A stretch of DNA of 64,000 bases, taken from Tipula vernalis (Eukaryota > Arthropoda > Insecta > Diptera > Tipulidae). Below are positions 42,804 through 54,155 of this stretch, piece after piece; the first letter of the stretch is position 1, and the number at the start of each line of letters is the position of its first letter. Both the position numbers and the translations under genes were made by a program. The notes under the pieces were generated by a model. The model did not search any database. It saw nothing but the letters and a program-made list of their open reading frames with translations, and had not been told where the DNA came from. The stretch spans positions 208,056,420 through 208,120,419 of the forward strand of contig OY282560.1 in the NCBI GenBank assembly GCA_958295665.1, in the 5' to 3' direction.

Positions 42804-44742
42804 TTAAAATAGTGGATCTATTTCGCGCCAAAAACGAACCATATATAAATCAAATAGGTCGGTCGATTCAATTTCATAACCTGGCCCATCATCTGAATTT
42901 GAGATGTGCAAATATTCACATGGTCGATCTGGGTCACTTTCATCAAACGTACATGGAACTGATTTTTCATGAGGAACCCTAAAAATTAAAATGTAAATTT
43001 ATCAGTTGCACGTTGTCTTATCAAATAAGCTATATACCTTTATAAATATTGATAACGCACGTTATTCTTAAATACTTACCGGTCACTAACAAAATTGACA
43101 AAAATGTCAACCATTTCTGTAATCAAAGCGGCTTCAACCGAAGCCAAATCGAATAATGGAAATATTACTGTATCGAACAGATAGATTAGTTCATCCGAAT
43201 GTACCACACCAAAATTGATAAATGTTCCTGTGTACGCCCAGGAAAATGAGAATGGTCCCAGATAATTGAATTCAAGAAGATAAACCGGATTAAGTGTAGT
43301 ATCAACGGCTCGTGTATATAGTTTGTAGGTTGCAAAGTATGGATTGTAAAATAATCGATCGGTGAACATCTGAAATAATGTTAATGTAGAATTGATATCG
43401 TTTCTGAAACAATAAAATGTGTACTCACATTCGTGTATTGCTGTGCATTGTCCCATCCAATATTTCGGGTACCATTTAAATAGAAATCTACGACTCGATC
43501 AACTTTTGTCTGAATTTCTGGATCATCTTGATCAAAAAGATTTTGTAAGCCCAATATCGTATCAAAATTATTATTGACCCCCTCGGTCAAAGATGTATTT
43601 GTAAGTACGGGACCAGAACGAACAACGCCGTCTTCCGGCACCAATACCATCAATATGGGTATATTTTTCACATTTCCATTGGCCATTGAAACAAGAGGAT
43701 TTTCAATTAAAAACGCGTTTGGATTATCTGCACTTTCAATCACCGGACGGAAGATAACAATCGGGTCAATTGACCATAGTCGGAAAATGCTACCTGCTTC
43801 TACCAATTGGATTGGATCGATTGATCGCAATACTGATGTTATCTCAGCCGTTGTTAGCGTATCATAATTTGTAATGTTAAGTTGTTTAGCTAATAGTCTG
43901 GTTTGAGCTAGAGGATTATTAATTACATACGCAATTGGCGAAATTGCTGAACCACTATTAATTATAGCACGATGAAATAAATCTTGTGACATTGGGCTCA
44001 ACATGTGTAAATGTACGGATGCTGCACCAGAGCTTTGTCCCATAATTGTAATTCGATTTGCGTCTCCATTAAATACGAATATATAATCTTTAATCCATTT
44101 CATGGCCAATGCTTGATCTTTGAGCCCTTGATTTCCAGACATTTCAATATCACCGGTTGATAAAAATCCAAATGGTCCAAGGCGATATGCGATTGTGACT
44201 AGTATTACATCACCACGATCCATGAAATATTTCGGTCCATATAATGTCGCTGAGGGTGAGCCAGCAAACAATCCTCCACCATGGATATAAATCAAAACGG
44301 GCAATAAATTGTCAAAAGTTGTTCCAAGTGGCCGATAAATATTCAAATACAAACAATCTTCAACACCACCTGATAGCGGCTCCAATAAGAAATAATTTTT
44401 TTGTACACAAAACATTCGTTCTTCGTTAGCTGTATGATCTCGTGACCAGAAATCTGCTATTGGAACTGGATCCTAGAAAATAATTAAAAATAAATTTAAT
44501 AATTTGTACAAAATATAATTTAAAATTGTACTCACCGCAAATCTTAAATCTCCAACTGGTGGTTCAGCAAAGGGAATTCCAAGGAAAGCCTCTATATACG
44601 GATTTCTATATCCCGGGAGAATGGTTCCTGTAATGCTACCATTGTTATTGAATCCAGCATTTATTGGTCTGAGAACAGGTGGCGGAATTGCATGGCAAAA
44701 TAAAATTAAAGTTAACAATGGTATCCCAATCTGGACAAACAT
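42804..44742 (-). CDS. Secreted type-B carboxylesterase, four exons, intact
   Basis: Exons on the minus strand: 44742-44536, 44472-43429, 43369-43080 and 42978-42804. They join in frame to 571 codons, a normal length for insect carboxylesterases. Introns are 63, 59 and 101 bp with GT...AG ends (donors GTGAGT, GTGAGT, GTAAGT). Residues 1-~18 (MFVQIGIPLLTLILFCHA) form a signal peptide. The oxyanion-hole HGGG is at 133-136. The nucleophile is Ser216 in GQSSGA, where GESAGA is commonest. The acid is probably Glu349 (PEDG), and the base His474 (GVVHSDELIYLF). EDCLYLNIYRP at ~108 is the family's second signature. It should hydrolyse carboxylic esters outside the cell, as in alpha-esterase, juvenile-hormone-esterase or detoxifying relatives; the substrate cannot be told from sequence. 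It is the only intact host gene here and is flanked by TE relics on both sides. Confidence 0.95.
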
Positions 44743-44758
44743 ATTTGTGGAATATCAA

Positions 44759-44791
44759 CTGTGCGACTATCTTACGTATTCGCTGTTTATA
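44759..44791 (-). promoter_or_regulatory. Esterase core promoter: TATA box and initiator
   Basis: TATAAAC lies at 44,791-44,785 on the minus strand. An ACAGTT initiator-like motif places a start at about A44,760, 31 bases downstream. The implied 5' UTR is only about 18 bases. Confidence 0.55.
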
Positions 44792-44824
44792 CAAAATAAA
44801 AACAATCTAATCTTTTGTTTTAGG

Positions 44825-44860
44825 TTATCGGCTATCGTGTGATACCGAACGATAAGATAA
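44825..44860. promoter_or_regulatory. Cluster of GATA motifs upstream of the esterase
   Basis: TTATC, CTATC, GATA and GATAAGATAA occur within 36 bases, 35-70 bases upstream of the TATA box. A further GATAAG is near 45,000. GATA factors drive gut and fat-body genes in insects, which fits a secreted esterase; a role here is inferred. Confidence 0.4.
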
Positions 44861-45084
44861 CAATTGTCTAAAGTGTTAAAAGCAGGCCTTACCGTGTCCT
44901 CTATGTTTTGTTCACTTATTGTTATTATCAATATTATCATACAAATATTAAGCAAAAGCATTAAAGACAAAATATTTGTATATCAGATTGGAGAACCATG
45001 ATAAGAAAATCGTCTTTAGCTAAAAAATTAAACAACAATATGGTGAATTAGATAAAAACAATATCACGATGAAGCAGATTAGTT
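44861..45084. other. Intergenic DNA
   Basis: No feature beyond possible regulatory sites. Confidence 0.4.
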
Positions 45085-45267
45085 TTGCTCGATACAGTTT
45101 CCCAAATTATCAATACCTTTACAATTTTGTTTGGAAAACCAGAACAGATCTTACGAATGCTGACAAATAAGGTCTTATCGGAACCGCCAGTTCAAGAGAA
45201 TAGGTTGGAAACTTTCGTTCAAAAACTCCATGATATAATATGGCTCCTGGCCCCAAAACCCCCACTT
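45085..45267 (+). pseudogene. LTR-retrotransposon Gag fragment
   Basis: About 60 codons read FTILFGKPEQILRMLTNKVL and SEPPVQENRLETFVQKLHDI, a pattern seen in BEL/DUF1759-type Gag (GRPExLIRxLxxKV ... PP ... RLExLV). It is cut on both sides. It may belong to another element than the pol piece downstream. Confidence 0.4.
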
Positions 45268-45754
45268 TGAGAAATTTTTAAAATTCTAACATTCATTGAA
45301 ACAGGAGCATTTATGCTAAATCAGTGTTTTTTAACAATTATTCACATACTAAAATAGAGAACTCGCCAAAGCCGCTTAGCATTAGTCGTTTTTGCGCAAG
45401 GATAACAAGAAATTATTACACATTTTTTGGGATTTCTTTTAGGATTATTATTTTTGGGAATATGATGGTATCCTGTTTTTTGCTCGTTTCTAATTCATTT
45501 AAAAAACGGTGCATCTAGCACGGCGAGGCCTCACTAAAAAATCGATTTTTATTACCACGTGATTATTAGAAATATTTGTTTCTTACATGACTTATGTATA
45601 TGTTTTAATTATTTTTTGGAGGAAATAGATCATGTTCTGACGAAAGATGTCATCACTAACGAAAAAGGATACTTTGAAATTTATTTGTGATTGGCCCAAT
45701 AATTCTCGCACAGTATATTTGAAAGTTTTATAACTTTTGTTTACTGAACATTAT
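45268..45754. other. Non-coding spacer between relics
   Basis: No feature was recognised. Confidence 0.4.
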
Positions 45755-46972
45755 TCTTTTGTTACCTACGTTTGTTTTAAGTCCAAAGAAGCTGTTCAGA
45801 ACTGAAGTAAAATATTTTGGCCAAAAAAAGATCGCAGCGGTAAAGAGTTGGCCAAGATCTAAACATTTACATGAATTACGGAGCTTTTGGGGACTGTGCA
45901 CTTATTACAGACGATTCATGCCGGAACGTCGTAAAGGGTTTACACAAATTCCAGGAAGAACAAGGCATTCCAATCGAAGAATAACCAGGAAGAGGCATTC
46001 CTGGAACTAAGGAGACGAGTATGTGTCGCAATAACGGTTTAGGAGGAGTTTTATCACAGAAAACGGATGAACAAGAACGAGTTATTGCATGCTTTTCCAA
46101 AAAAATTATCAAAACCGGAGCGTAATTATAGGCTTACTGGGTTCAATGGGATAACCTCCGTTTAGGGTGCTTAAAACGAATGTGGGAAAGCACGAATGGC
46201 AAAGTGAAGCAATTGTTGCTGGTAAGTATTACGAAAGAGCCGGATTTCGGAAATCCTGAAGGAGCATCACGGAGGAGCAAGTGAAAGTCACCTAGGAATT
46301 AATAAAACACTAGCCTAGATACATCAAAGGCTTCTTCTCATACAACGATTCCTTATCAGGAGGCAACAACAATAGCTTATGCCGTGGTGAACAGCTGTGC
46401 CAATAGAGAATCATACCGATCAAGGAAGGAATTTTGAATCGGTAGTATTTCAAGAAATATATGACATGGTCGGTATAAATAAAACGAGAACAACCCCTTT
46501 GCAACCACAGTCCGACGGTATGGTTGAAAGTTTCAATGGTACATTGGAGGAATATCTAGCAAAGGTCGTTGCGAAAAACTAACGCAACTGGAATCGACAT
46601 ATACTTATGTTCCTGCTGGTCTATCGACCAGCAATAAATGACACAACCGCAATAACACAAACTATAATCATATTTGGAGATAATCTACGATTACCTGGAG
46701 GTTTAAAATTTATGGCTATTCCAACAGGGGCTTTATGTGGCAGGATTACGTAGACCGGATAAAAGAAGTACTTAATGAGATACATCGGCTTCACAATCCG
46801 CAACGAAAGAAGAGATAATTACCGATCTTATACTGTCATCGCAAGGATGAACGGAGTGGTTTATCGAATTCAGAAGGGACCTCGAGGTAAACCGAAGGTA
46901 ATCCACTTAGAGAGGCTGGCCCTATACCGAGAATATGATTTGGGTCCTGTTCGGGACGAACAGGCCGAGGGG
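45755..46972 (+). pseudogene. Gypsy family B pol, RT end to integrase end
   Basis: VKYFGQKKIAAVKSWPRSKH with LHELRSFWGLCTYYRRFMP is the RT thumb. A degraded RNase H block (GLGGVLSQKTDEQERVIACF) follows, then an integrase start (EHHGGASESHLGINKTLA), the core NHTDQGRNFESVVFQEIYDM (second Asp), QPQSDGMVESFNGTLEEYLA (Glu), and the C-terminal KPKVIHLERLALYREYDLGP. It ends just before a family B LTR, so this shows the pol end the 27-kb copy has lost. There are many frameshifts and gaps; the YxDD box is missing. Confidence 0.82.
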
Positions 46973-46975
46973 TAG

Positions 46976-48040
46976 TGTTACGGTGACATCTAGGGTATGA
47001 TAGAACAAGTTATTTAATAGCGCAAAGTTTACTGTACTAAAATGGAATTTTTTTTTCATCAGTGGTGTAACTACAAATTTCGAGCCCCCTCCGCAAAATT
47101 TGTTTTGGGTCCCTATAATTGATTCTTGTATCTATGAACAAGAAAAGTTTTATATGCATTATACAAAGCATCTGATTTCGAGCTTACGAAACAGCACCTG
47201 ACGAAATTTCTTCCAATCGACTCAATGCTATGACGATTTCTAAATATATCGTTAAAGCATCACAAGTTTCGAGTATAATTTAAAAAATATTAAAAATTTC
47301 GTAATAATCTCAAAAAAGTCGAATTTTCAAAGTAGCAGTAGTCTTTCAAAGTTCTCGATTATCGAATTATCCGTATGTAAAACCAAAGGAAATACTATAC
47401 GCGCTAATCACCGCCTTGTAAAATGTAAATAAGCTGGAGATTCTTCAATAAATTTGAATATCCTAACCTGACAGTTTCGAAACACCGAAGCACCAATTAA
47501 GTCTCCAATAATCTCGAGAAATTTTAAAAAATAATCAAAAAATCAACTCCAAGGCAAGGCTATATGAAACAGAAGAATTCCTGAATTTCCTATTCCTAGA
47601 AATGTCTCGTTTTGCAAATTTGAAAGGGTGATCTGTTTCAAACTTAATCTGAGCTACCATCTTTCTAATCTTGACTTTGAACTAATATTCGAAGGCCTGA
47701 TAACTCTCGTGGGCCCTTTAACCGTGGGCCCCCATGACTGCGGGTGCTGCGGGTACCTAGTTACGCCACTGTTTTCCATGCTACAACTTTCTACATTTTA
47801 CCAGATTATTTTTACTGGAAAAATTATGAAAGTTCTAGAAGTTTGGTTTGAGCAAATAATAAGGCGCATAAAATCAAATTGGATTATTCGTATTTGGAAT
47901 CCGATTTAGTGTGATATAAAAGTAATTTTGAATAATAAGTAATTTTGTGGATTATTGTTAATCAATTGTGCTGTGGTAATTTTTGTGTTAAACAAATTAA
48001 TTCGTTTGTAATAAATTGAAGTGGTTTTGTAACGTTAACA
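46976..48040 (+). repeat. Gypsy family B 3' LTR, interrupted by a MITE
   Basis: It starts TGTTACGGTGACATC after the polypurine-like GAGGGGTAG. The LTR runs to 47,051, is broken by the hAT-type MITE, and resumes at 47,772 (CCATG...). It ends near GTAACGTTAACA at 48,040 and has lost ~70 bp near the 3' end compared with LTRs 1 and 2. It is the most diverged copy. Confidence 0.85.
47060..47771. mobile_element. hAT-type MITE with 8-bp target duplication
   Basis: The ends CAGTGGTGTAACTAC and GTAGCC-type inverse (CCTAGTTACGCCACTG) form TIRs of about 16 bp with two or three mismatches. CAGTGGCGTAACTA is a widespread hAT terminal motif. Flanks TTTTTCAT (47,052-47,059) and TTTTCCAT (47,772-47,779) are an 8-bp duplication with one change, and the unoccupied LTRs carry TTTTCCAT at this place. 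The 712-bp body is non-coding. Confidence 0.9.
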
Positions 48041-48499
48041 GAAGATTCCAAAAAGTGGTTTCAATTTAATGGCGTTGGATGAATACAAACTATGAACAGA
48101 ACATCGAAATACTAAATCACAGGAAGAAGTAATTGTGTGCACCAACACGTTCCAACGGTAATAACTCCCGAGGATTTCTAACTAACGCTCCTTCGGCAGC
48201 CTTCTCTTTAAGGAGGTAATTAAGCCCTACGCCACATTCTCTGACCGTCCTCCGTTACCTCACCCGGAAGAGATTCTATAGTTGCTTATATGATCACCGG
48301 ATATCTGTTTATAGCACCGAACTGGTTTCTTTGTTTTTACCAAAGCATTTAAGAATTCTCACTTCTGAGTGCAAAAATCAATTTGAACGAGAAACACGGT
48401 TATGGTTGTTTAGCATTAATTATTTATTTTAATTTTTTTCTCTGCTCCAACACAGACTTTTGTCTAACGGGGGGCCTTACTTTGTTTCACAGTAATTTA
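48041..48499. other. Non-coding region
   Basis: A locally GC-richer patch at 48,150-48,290 (ctccttcggcagcc ... cctcacccggaagag) could be an old TE end, but I cannot place it. Confidence 0.35.
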
Positions 48500-49230
48500 A
48501 AACTTAAAAATCTTCTATCGATAAATCATCGATTTCTAAACCCAAAACCAAATCATTTATTTTTATGATTATTGTAATATGTAGGAATATTAAGCAGTTA
48601 TTCTGAGTTATCAGATAAACAGCTGCTCCTTCTTTGCCTTGAAACATACCAATTCTGTATGAACTTTCATCTGACTTAAATTTAGTCGTTGTTTTTTTGA
48701 AAAAATTTCCGCTTTGCAGATATATACGGTTTGCTTTGCTGTATGGACTTACATAAGTATCAATTCCACTTGCCCATAGTGCCAAATTTGGCATTTCTAG
48801 CAATCGATTTTGTGGTTTAGTACTTCGTAACAAACTACAAATTAAATTCTTAGTGCCATACTTAAATAAGTTGCGAAATTGCAATGTAGTGCTAATTTTC
48901 TTAATGCGATTGAAAAGTCTTCAATTGTTTTGTCACTCGCTTGTTTCCGTAAGTGAAAATGAGAATTTTCCATGATCTCTAACGATGCTGGATCACAGAT
49001 TTTCGTAAGCGTTTTGACAATCTCGCCATAAAATTTGTCTTTTGGTTTCTCAGGTAAAATTTAAACTGGGAGCATATCATAAGCGTGTTGGCTCATATAT
49101 TGCAGAAGCAGTGGTAATTTCTAAACCATTTCGATATCAGCAATTGTTATCGCTACCTCGAATCTCTCAACCCATCTTGACCAAAGAGTTTTTGTTTTGT
49201 AAATTTTTCAAAAATTGAATAATCTGCCAT
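48500..49230 (-). pseudogene. Ty3/Gypsy Gag relic, antisense
   Basis: The minus-strand ATG at 49,230 starts MADYSIFEKFTKQKL. Frames then shift repeatedly, with WVERFEVAITIADIE, YDMLPV, FYGEIVKTLTKICDPASLEI, FHLRKQASDKTIEDFSIALR and KLALHCNFATYLSMALRI, ending CQNRLLEMPNLAL-like. This is the W...RWxERF ... CNFGxYLxxALRxQFVxGL pattern of many insect Gypsy Gags. No zinc knuckle or pol follows. Confidence 0.6.
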
Positions 49231-51420
49231 CGTGTACAACAGTTTTCGACTTAATTTTTGAAGTAAATTAATTTTTTAAGAGTCTAGTTCTTTTTCAGAA
49301 AATCCTCGTTGTCACTATTATAAACACCCTTTCTTTCGATGTCTCTTTTCTATCTGTCATTTATTATTCTAATTTCTATTACAGAATTGCATACGTACAT
49401 GTTGTATTATAATAACAATTGATAATCGTTATTACGACCATTACGTTCAAATATTGGAACTAATGCTTATATTATATAATTAGGAAAACTTATAAATGGC
49501 AAATGTAAATGAAATAAGTTCAATAAAAACTTAAAAGTAAAGGGTTTCTATAAGTTTGTGTATCAAATTTTATTTCACTCGTATTAGGCACCGAAATAAA
49601 TTTGATTTCATTCGTATTAGACGAAAAATGCGTATTTTAATTAAGAAAACACATCTTATTTCGCGACGCAAAAAAAATCGTACAACTGGTGACCATAACA
49701 ACATAATATAACAAAAAACCAGACTTTAACGCTCTTCATTTTTTTCAAGAGCGATAGTAAAAAATATTAAAAACTCTTCAAAAGGAACGATATTGTAAAA
49801 AAAGAAATACCGCTCTGAAGAACTGGAGCATTATTTTTATTATAAGGCTCTTGCTCTCCGCTATTGCGTTTGTATTACCATATTTTATCTCTGTGTTATT
49901 GTTGAGCTGTATTGAAAAAACAAATCCGCTCTGCCCTGATGAATAAAAATGTCAGTAATATTATATTGCTGTTGCTCTTGTTAAGCTTGTTATCTTGTTT
50001 GATCTTCTAAAATCCTCTCTTTAGAAAGCCTGATTGTTTTGTTTGCGAACAGATACACAATTAAAAATATCTACTTTTAAGTGTATTAAGTGTAGTCCAG
50101 GGCTATGCGGATGTTGTGGCTATAATAATCAGAGGCAAATTTGATGGGGTCATCTCTGATCTCATGGAAAGTGCACTTAATATAATATGGCAGTAGTGCG
50201 ACCAGGAAGCTTGAATGCTCCGTGCAAGACCGCTAAAGGACAGAAAAGGAAAATACAAAAAAAAATTAAAATTGAATGACAATGACAACGCAACTTACCC
50301 CAATGATATGACTTACTCTTGCTCCATCCCACTATTTAACTGTGCTTATCTTAAACACAACATTTCAACAGACAGAAATTTTATTATTGAATTACAATTG
50401 GCTCTATAATTTATAATATAATTGTTACTGTCTAAAAGATTAAAAAAAAAAATAAATAAATTTGGTTTACAAAAGTACAAACTAGGTTACCTAACCTAAA
50501 CCCTACTATCCTAATCCTAGTTATGGAAATATTTGTATGGTTGTTAAAATCAAAAAAAAAAACTAAGCAATATTATTAAAATTTAATTTAGTGTTAGTTT
50601 CCCCTGGTGTGCATTAAATGATTCTGCAGGTTCTGATGTACTTGTTTAAGCGTCAGTATCACTGATTGTAAATTACATAATAATGTTTAAGCACTGTAAT
50701 TTAATTTGGGTAGGTCACCGTTTTTTTTTATTTGGTTTTGTTGGGTTTATATCTATAAATTCAATACCAAAGTTTTAAATGTTTTTGTTGATTTGGTGTA
50801 ATGGTATACTATATAGTTCACATACAAAACTTAACGAAACCGAAGAATACTAAAACATAAATAGTCTTTGCTTAAACTATAAATCACTAATGGTTTTAGT
50901 ATTGAATTGGCCCTAATGTTAATAAACTATTAATTGTTATTTATTTAATTATGTCATGATAGTTTTAATTATTAATAACTTTATTACAGACATTTATTAT
51001 TATATTAAAGAGTTTATTTAATTAATCTTTCACTAAGCACCATTTCAGTACCACGCGCAGGCGTATTCACGTGTTTTTTACATTCTTAATTATAATGTTA
51101 TGTTCTATTTTTTTATTAATTAATACTAGATTTATCCTTATTTATCATTAATTTGCAGCACTTAATTATTTACAAAAAGAATGAAACGGTTTTTATTTTT
51201 CCAATTTTATTTTATCTTTTTAATTATTTCTAAGATAAAAATTTAAAAAGTTGTTTTTTCCTAACTTCAATAATTAAATTTTCCGTTTCCTAATTTTTAT
51301 TCTTAATTTTTAATTAGTTTTCGTTGTTTCGGTATCATACGGATCGATTGAATAATTCTCCGCAAATTCAGAAATAAAACACTAATTGTACACACTGTAT
51401 TTATTTACAACAAGAAAAAA
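49231..51420. other. AT-rich non-coding region
   Basis: No gene was recognised. TACAACTGGTGACC near 49,681 resembles an LTR/primer-site junction but lacks a partner. Long A/T runs dominate 50.4-51.4 kb. Confidence 0.45.
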
Positions 51421-51896
51421 AAAACAACTACTCCAGCTGAAGTATAGTGGTCTAAAACCGAGCAGCGCAAACTTTATTGAATACGGTTCAGCGTGTAGCT
51501 TGCATTGGTGTCACGGGCTCAGTGAAAACATGTCCAACCTCTGCGATGGAGGTACTTCTAGGACTGACTCCGTTGCATCTCCATTAAAAAGGATGCTGTA
51601 ATTATGGCCCTTAAGATGCAGGCGGAAGGAAATATCAAACTAGGTAATATGTTAGGTTACCTGACCGGGATATGTGAAGCACAGGGGACCATTCAGCGAG
51701 AGTCAATGGTATGGTTTTCAGATGGATGAAAAACGGAAAACGGGTCGGGGTAGGAATACACGGGAGTGGGAGTGCCCTCTCGAAGTTCTTGGCTACCAAT
51801 GCTACCGTTTTTCAAGCAAAAGTACATGCTATAGAACTTTGCGCCAGGATTGGCAGAGTAAAAGGCCTAAACGATGCAAAGGTATATATTAAGCGT
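51421..51896 (+). pseudogene. I/R1-like LINE ORF2: post-RT and RNase H start
   Basis: Frames read YGSACSLHWCHGL / VQRVACIGVTG, CPTSAMEVLLGLTPLHLH (a conserved post-RT block), then after breaks the RNase H start MVFRWMKNGKRVGVGIHG and ATNATVFQAKVHAIELCARI. RNase H is present only in some LINE clades such as I. The first catalytic Asp (FSDG) lies in a neighbouring frame at 51,717. It breaks off at ~51,896 for an insertion. Confidence 0.72.
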
Positions 51897-52146
51897 ATTT
51901 TGTTGACCAAAATTTAATTCGAATTATTTTGGGTTTATTTTTTATCCAAGAAAGTAGCCAATTTGATTTAATTGAGAAAAGCCAACCTTTCGAAATAACA
52001 TATAAATTTAATATGTATTACGACTCTGGCGGCAGGTATCATAACCAAGAATTAGAATTATGTTTAAATTAACCCAATTTTATTTTGGGTTAATGTTATT
52101 CTTGCGGGGATTTATCCTATGCAATTGTTGTTGTAAATTGGTCAAG
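51897..52146 (+). repeat. Dispersed repeat, copy 2, inside LINE RNase H
   Basis: About 250 bp of non-coding sequence separates ARIGRVKGLNDAK from the next RNase H block. It contains GGCAGGTATCATAACCAAGA, GAATTAGAAT and TGTTGTTGTAAATT, in the same order as 13,085-13,190. Confidence 0.5.
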
Positions 52147-52235
52147 GAAATATGCTAATTGTATCAGACAGCCAATCGGCCTTAAAGGCTCACAGGTCGG
52201 AACCCTAGCAAGTACTTTTGTCGCAATTTAATAGT
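52147..52235 (+). pseudogene. LINE RNase H middle block
   Basis: MLIVSDSQSALKA is the RNase H block with a catalytic Asp. It resumes the LINE after the inserted repeat, then degrades within 25 codons. Confidence 0.6.
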
Positions 52236-52339
52236 ATATCTATCAAAATATCGCAGCATAAATATTTCGCAGACAAAAAAATTTACGATGAAATATTAAG
52301 TCACATGGTTTCTCTCATGCAATCTCCGATAGCGAATTT

Positions 52340-52467
52340 TATATGACGGCTCTCGATAGCAACTCCGGATAGCGAATAAAAAAACGCACTACTTTGCGAT
52401 AAGTACAGCTATACCTAGTGCGTTTTTTTACTGGCTATCCAGAGCTGCTATTGAGAACCGTCATATA
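52340..52467. repeat. 52-bp inverted repeat with a 24-bp loop
   Basis: TATATGACGGCTCTCGATAG ... AAAAAAACGCACTA (52,340-52,391) pairs with TAGTGCGTTTTTTT ... GAACCGTCATATA (52,416-52,467) at about 87%. CTCCCGATAGCGAATTTTAT at 52,475 is a further direct copy of the left flank. It is probably a DNA-transposon MITE. Confidence 0.7.
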
Positions 52468-52580
52468 ATAGTTGCTCCCGATAGCGAATTTTATTTGACA
52501 GCTCTCGATAGCTATCTAGCTATCTAGATTATCTTAAATATTTTTTAATACTATATATCTCTTTCTCGTTCTAAAACCGT

Positions 52581-52672
52581 TGCAAAACCAAAAATATTGC
52601 ATATGCCATCAAAAATGCAGGTACAAACAAAACAAGAATTTTTGATGACATAGGCAATATTTTTGGCTTGCG
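52581..52672. repeat. ~31-bp-arm hairpin
   Basis: CCAAAAATATTGCATATGCC with ATCAAAAATGC (52,588-52,618) pairs with GAATTTTTGATGACATAGGC with AATATTTTTGG (52,636-52,666). It is another small foldback repeat within the LINE gap. Confidence 0.65.
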
Positions 52673-52879
52673 ATATTTGTGTTTTGCGACATTTTTATTT
52701 TATAATATTTTTTGTGTTTGCTGTGTGTTTGTCTTGCGATACATGTGTACGCAACATTTTTGTTTGCTATATTAATTCTTGCAATTTTATTTTCCTTTAA
52801 ATAAAACGCTTTCGAGATTTCTGTCAAGCGTATTATTATTAAACATCTGGAAAGCTCAAATAAGGTAACACTTATGAAG

Positions 52880-53440
52880 GTGCTAGCAGAACAAGCCGCG
52901 CCTTGCCCGTGGGTTTTGCCTCTCCGTTCTGTGGCGTCACTAAGGGCTACCTTATAGGGAAGCGGTAAAACGCTGGGAGGATGTGCAAAAGTCCTTCTAC
53001 TGGCGCAGAATTTCAGATTTGCGAGCGGCGAAGAGATTTATGATACCTTCTCGTCAGTCAGGGTTAAGGGTGCCTTGAACTTAGGAAACCTGAGTTGAGG
53101 CTGCTTACTTGGGTCACGTGCCCTTAAGGTACCACCTTAAAAAAAATGAGCCTAAGTACGACAGACGGATTCCGCTTCTGCGATGTGGAAGCGGAATCAG
53201 CGTAACATGTTCTGTGACAATGTCCAGCCATTTTCCGCCAAAGACTACAACATCTAGTAGGGAGAACAATGAGCCCAGATAGTATGTAGCATGAACCGGT
53301 CGGTAGTATTATCAGGTTCATTAAGATCCTAAAAATTGACTGGACAGCTAATTGAGCAGGGTCAAAGCACAAAAGATCTGTTAGGTCGCAGTGCTTGGTG
53401 GCTTGAACGCCCACATAGCCCTTCAGTAATAATAATAAAA
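52880..53440 (+). pseudogene. I/R1-like LINE ORF2 C-terminus and 3' (TAA)n-like tail
   Basis: Frames read EQAAPCPWVLPLRS, YREAVKRWEDVQKSFYWRRI-type (reading across a stop), SDLRAAKRFMIPSRQS, LNLGNLSLRLLTWVTCPL, a Cys/His block (HVLCQCPAIFRQRLQHLVGR) and IIRFIKILKIDWT. It ends with TAATAATAATAAAA at 53,427-53,440, as in I-like elements whose 3' ends are short TAA repeats. This closes the LINE that starts at 51.4 kb. Confidence 0.68.
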
Positions 53441-53499
53441 TTGGTCAGTACGAAAACCCATTGAAACAATTTTTTTTTTAAATTTTATGATTTTTAGGT

Positions 53500-54155
53500 G
53501 ATTTTTTGGAATATGGCCAATTAGGATGGAATTTGGCTTTTTGCAATGGAAGGGTGTTCTAAAATTATCTTGAGATAAATCTCTGAAATTTATCCAATTT
53601 GGCTGGAACTTGGCTATTTCTTAACGGATTTTAGTAGAATTTGACACGTGCGATGGAAATGGGATTTTAACATAATTTTCGGACAAGCTTCTGGAATATG
53701 ACCAAGTAGGATGGAACTTGGCTATATCTGAGGCGATTATGGTGAAACTGGACAGGTATAATGGAAATGAGATTCTAAAATGATTTTTAGATAAAGTTCT
53801 GGAATATAGCTAAGAAGAAAGGAATTCAACTATTCCTTAACCGATTATGATGAAATTCGACATGTGCATTGGAAATCGGATTCTAAAACGGTTTTTGGAT
53901 AAAGTACTGGAATATGAACAAATTTGATATGCACCTTAGAAATGGGATTCAACAATGTTTTTCAGATGAAGTTCTGGAATATGACCAACTAGGATGGAAC
54001 TTGGCTATTCCTTAACCGATTTTAGTGAAACTTGATATGCGCGATGGAAATGGGATTCTAAAATGGGTTTTGTAAAAAGTTCTAGGATATGGCCAATTAT
54101 GATGGAACTTGGCTATTCCTTAGACATTTACGTTGGAAATAGGATTCTACAATGA
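53500..54155 (+). repeat. 108-bp minisatellite element, copy 2
   Basis: About six units of period 108-109 bp, two shortened. The anchor CTGGAATATG/GGCC occurs at about 53,508, 53,691, 53,799, 53,908, 53,974 and 54,082, each followed by GATGGAACTTGGCTATTCCT and later GAAATGGGATTCTAAAATG variants. It is the inverse of the 36.3-kb array. A Harbinger element interrupts the array at ~54,160. Confidence 0.85.

Noticed and set aside
43574..43867. Plus-strand ORF of 97 codons within the esterase
   Set aside because: It is a shadow of exon 2 on the opposite strand.
49560..49700. TACAACTGGTGACC as a primer-binding site with an LTR upstream
   Set aside because: The orientation disagrees with the neighbouring minus-strand Gag and no LTR pair was found.
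50480..50525. CCTAACCTAAACCC-like words suggesting an insect (TTAGG)n telomere
   Set aside because: Only two or three imperfect units in a non-repetitive context.
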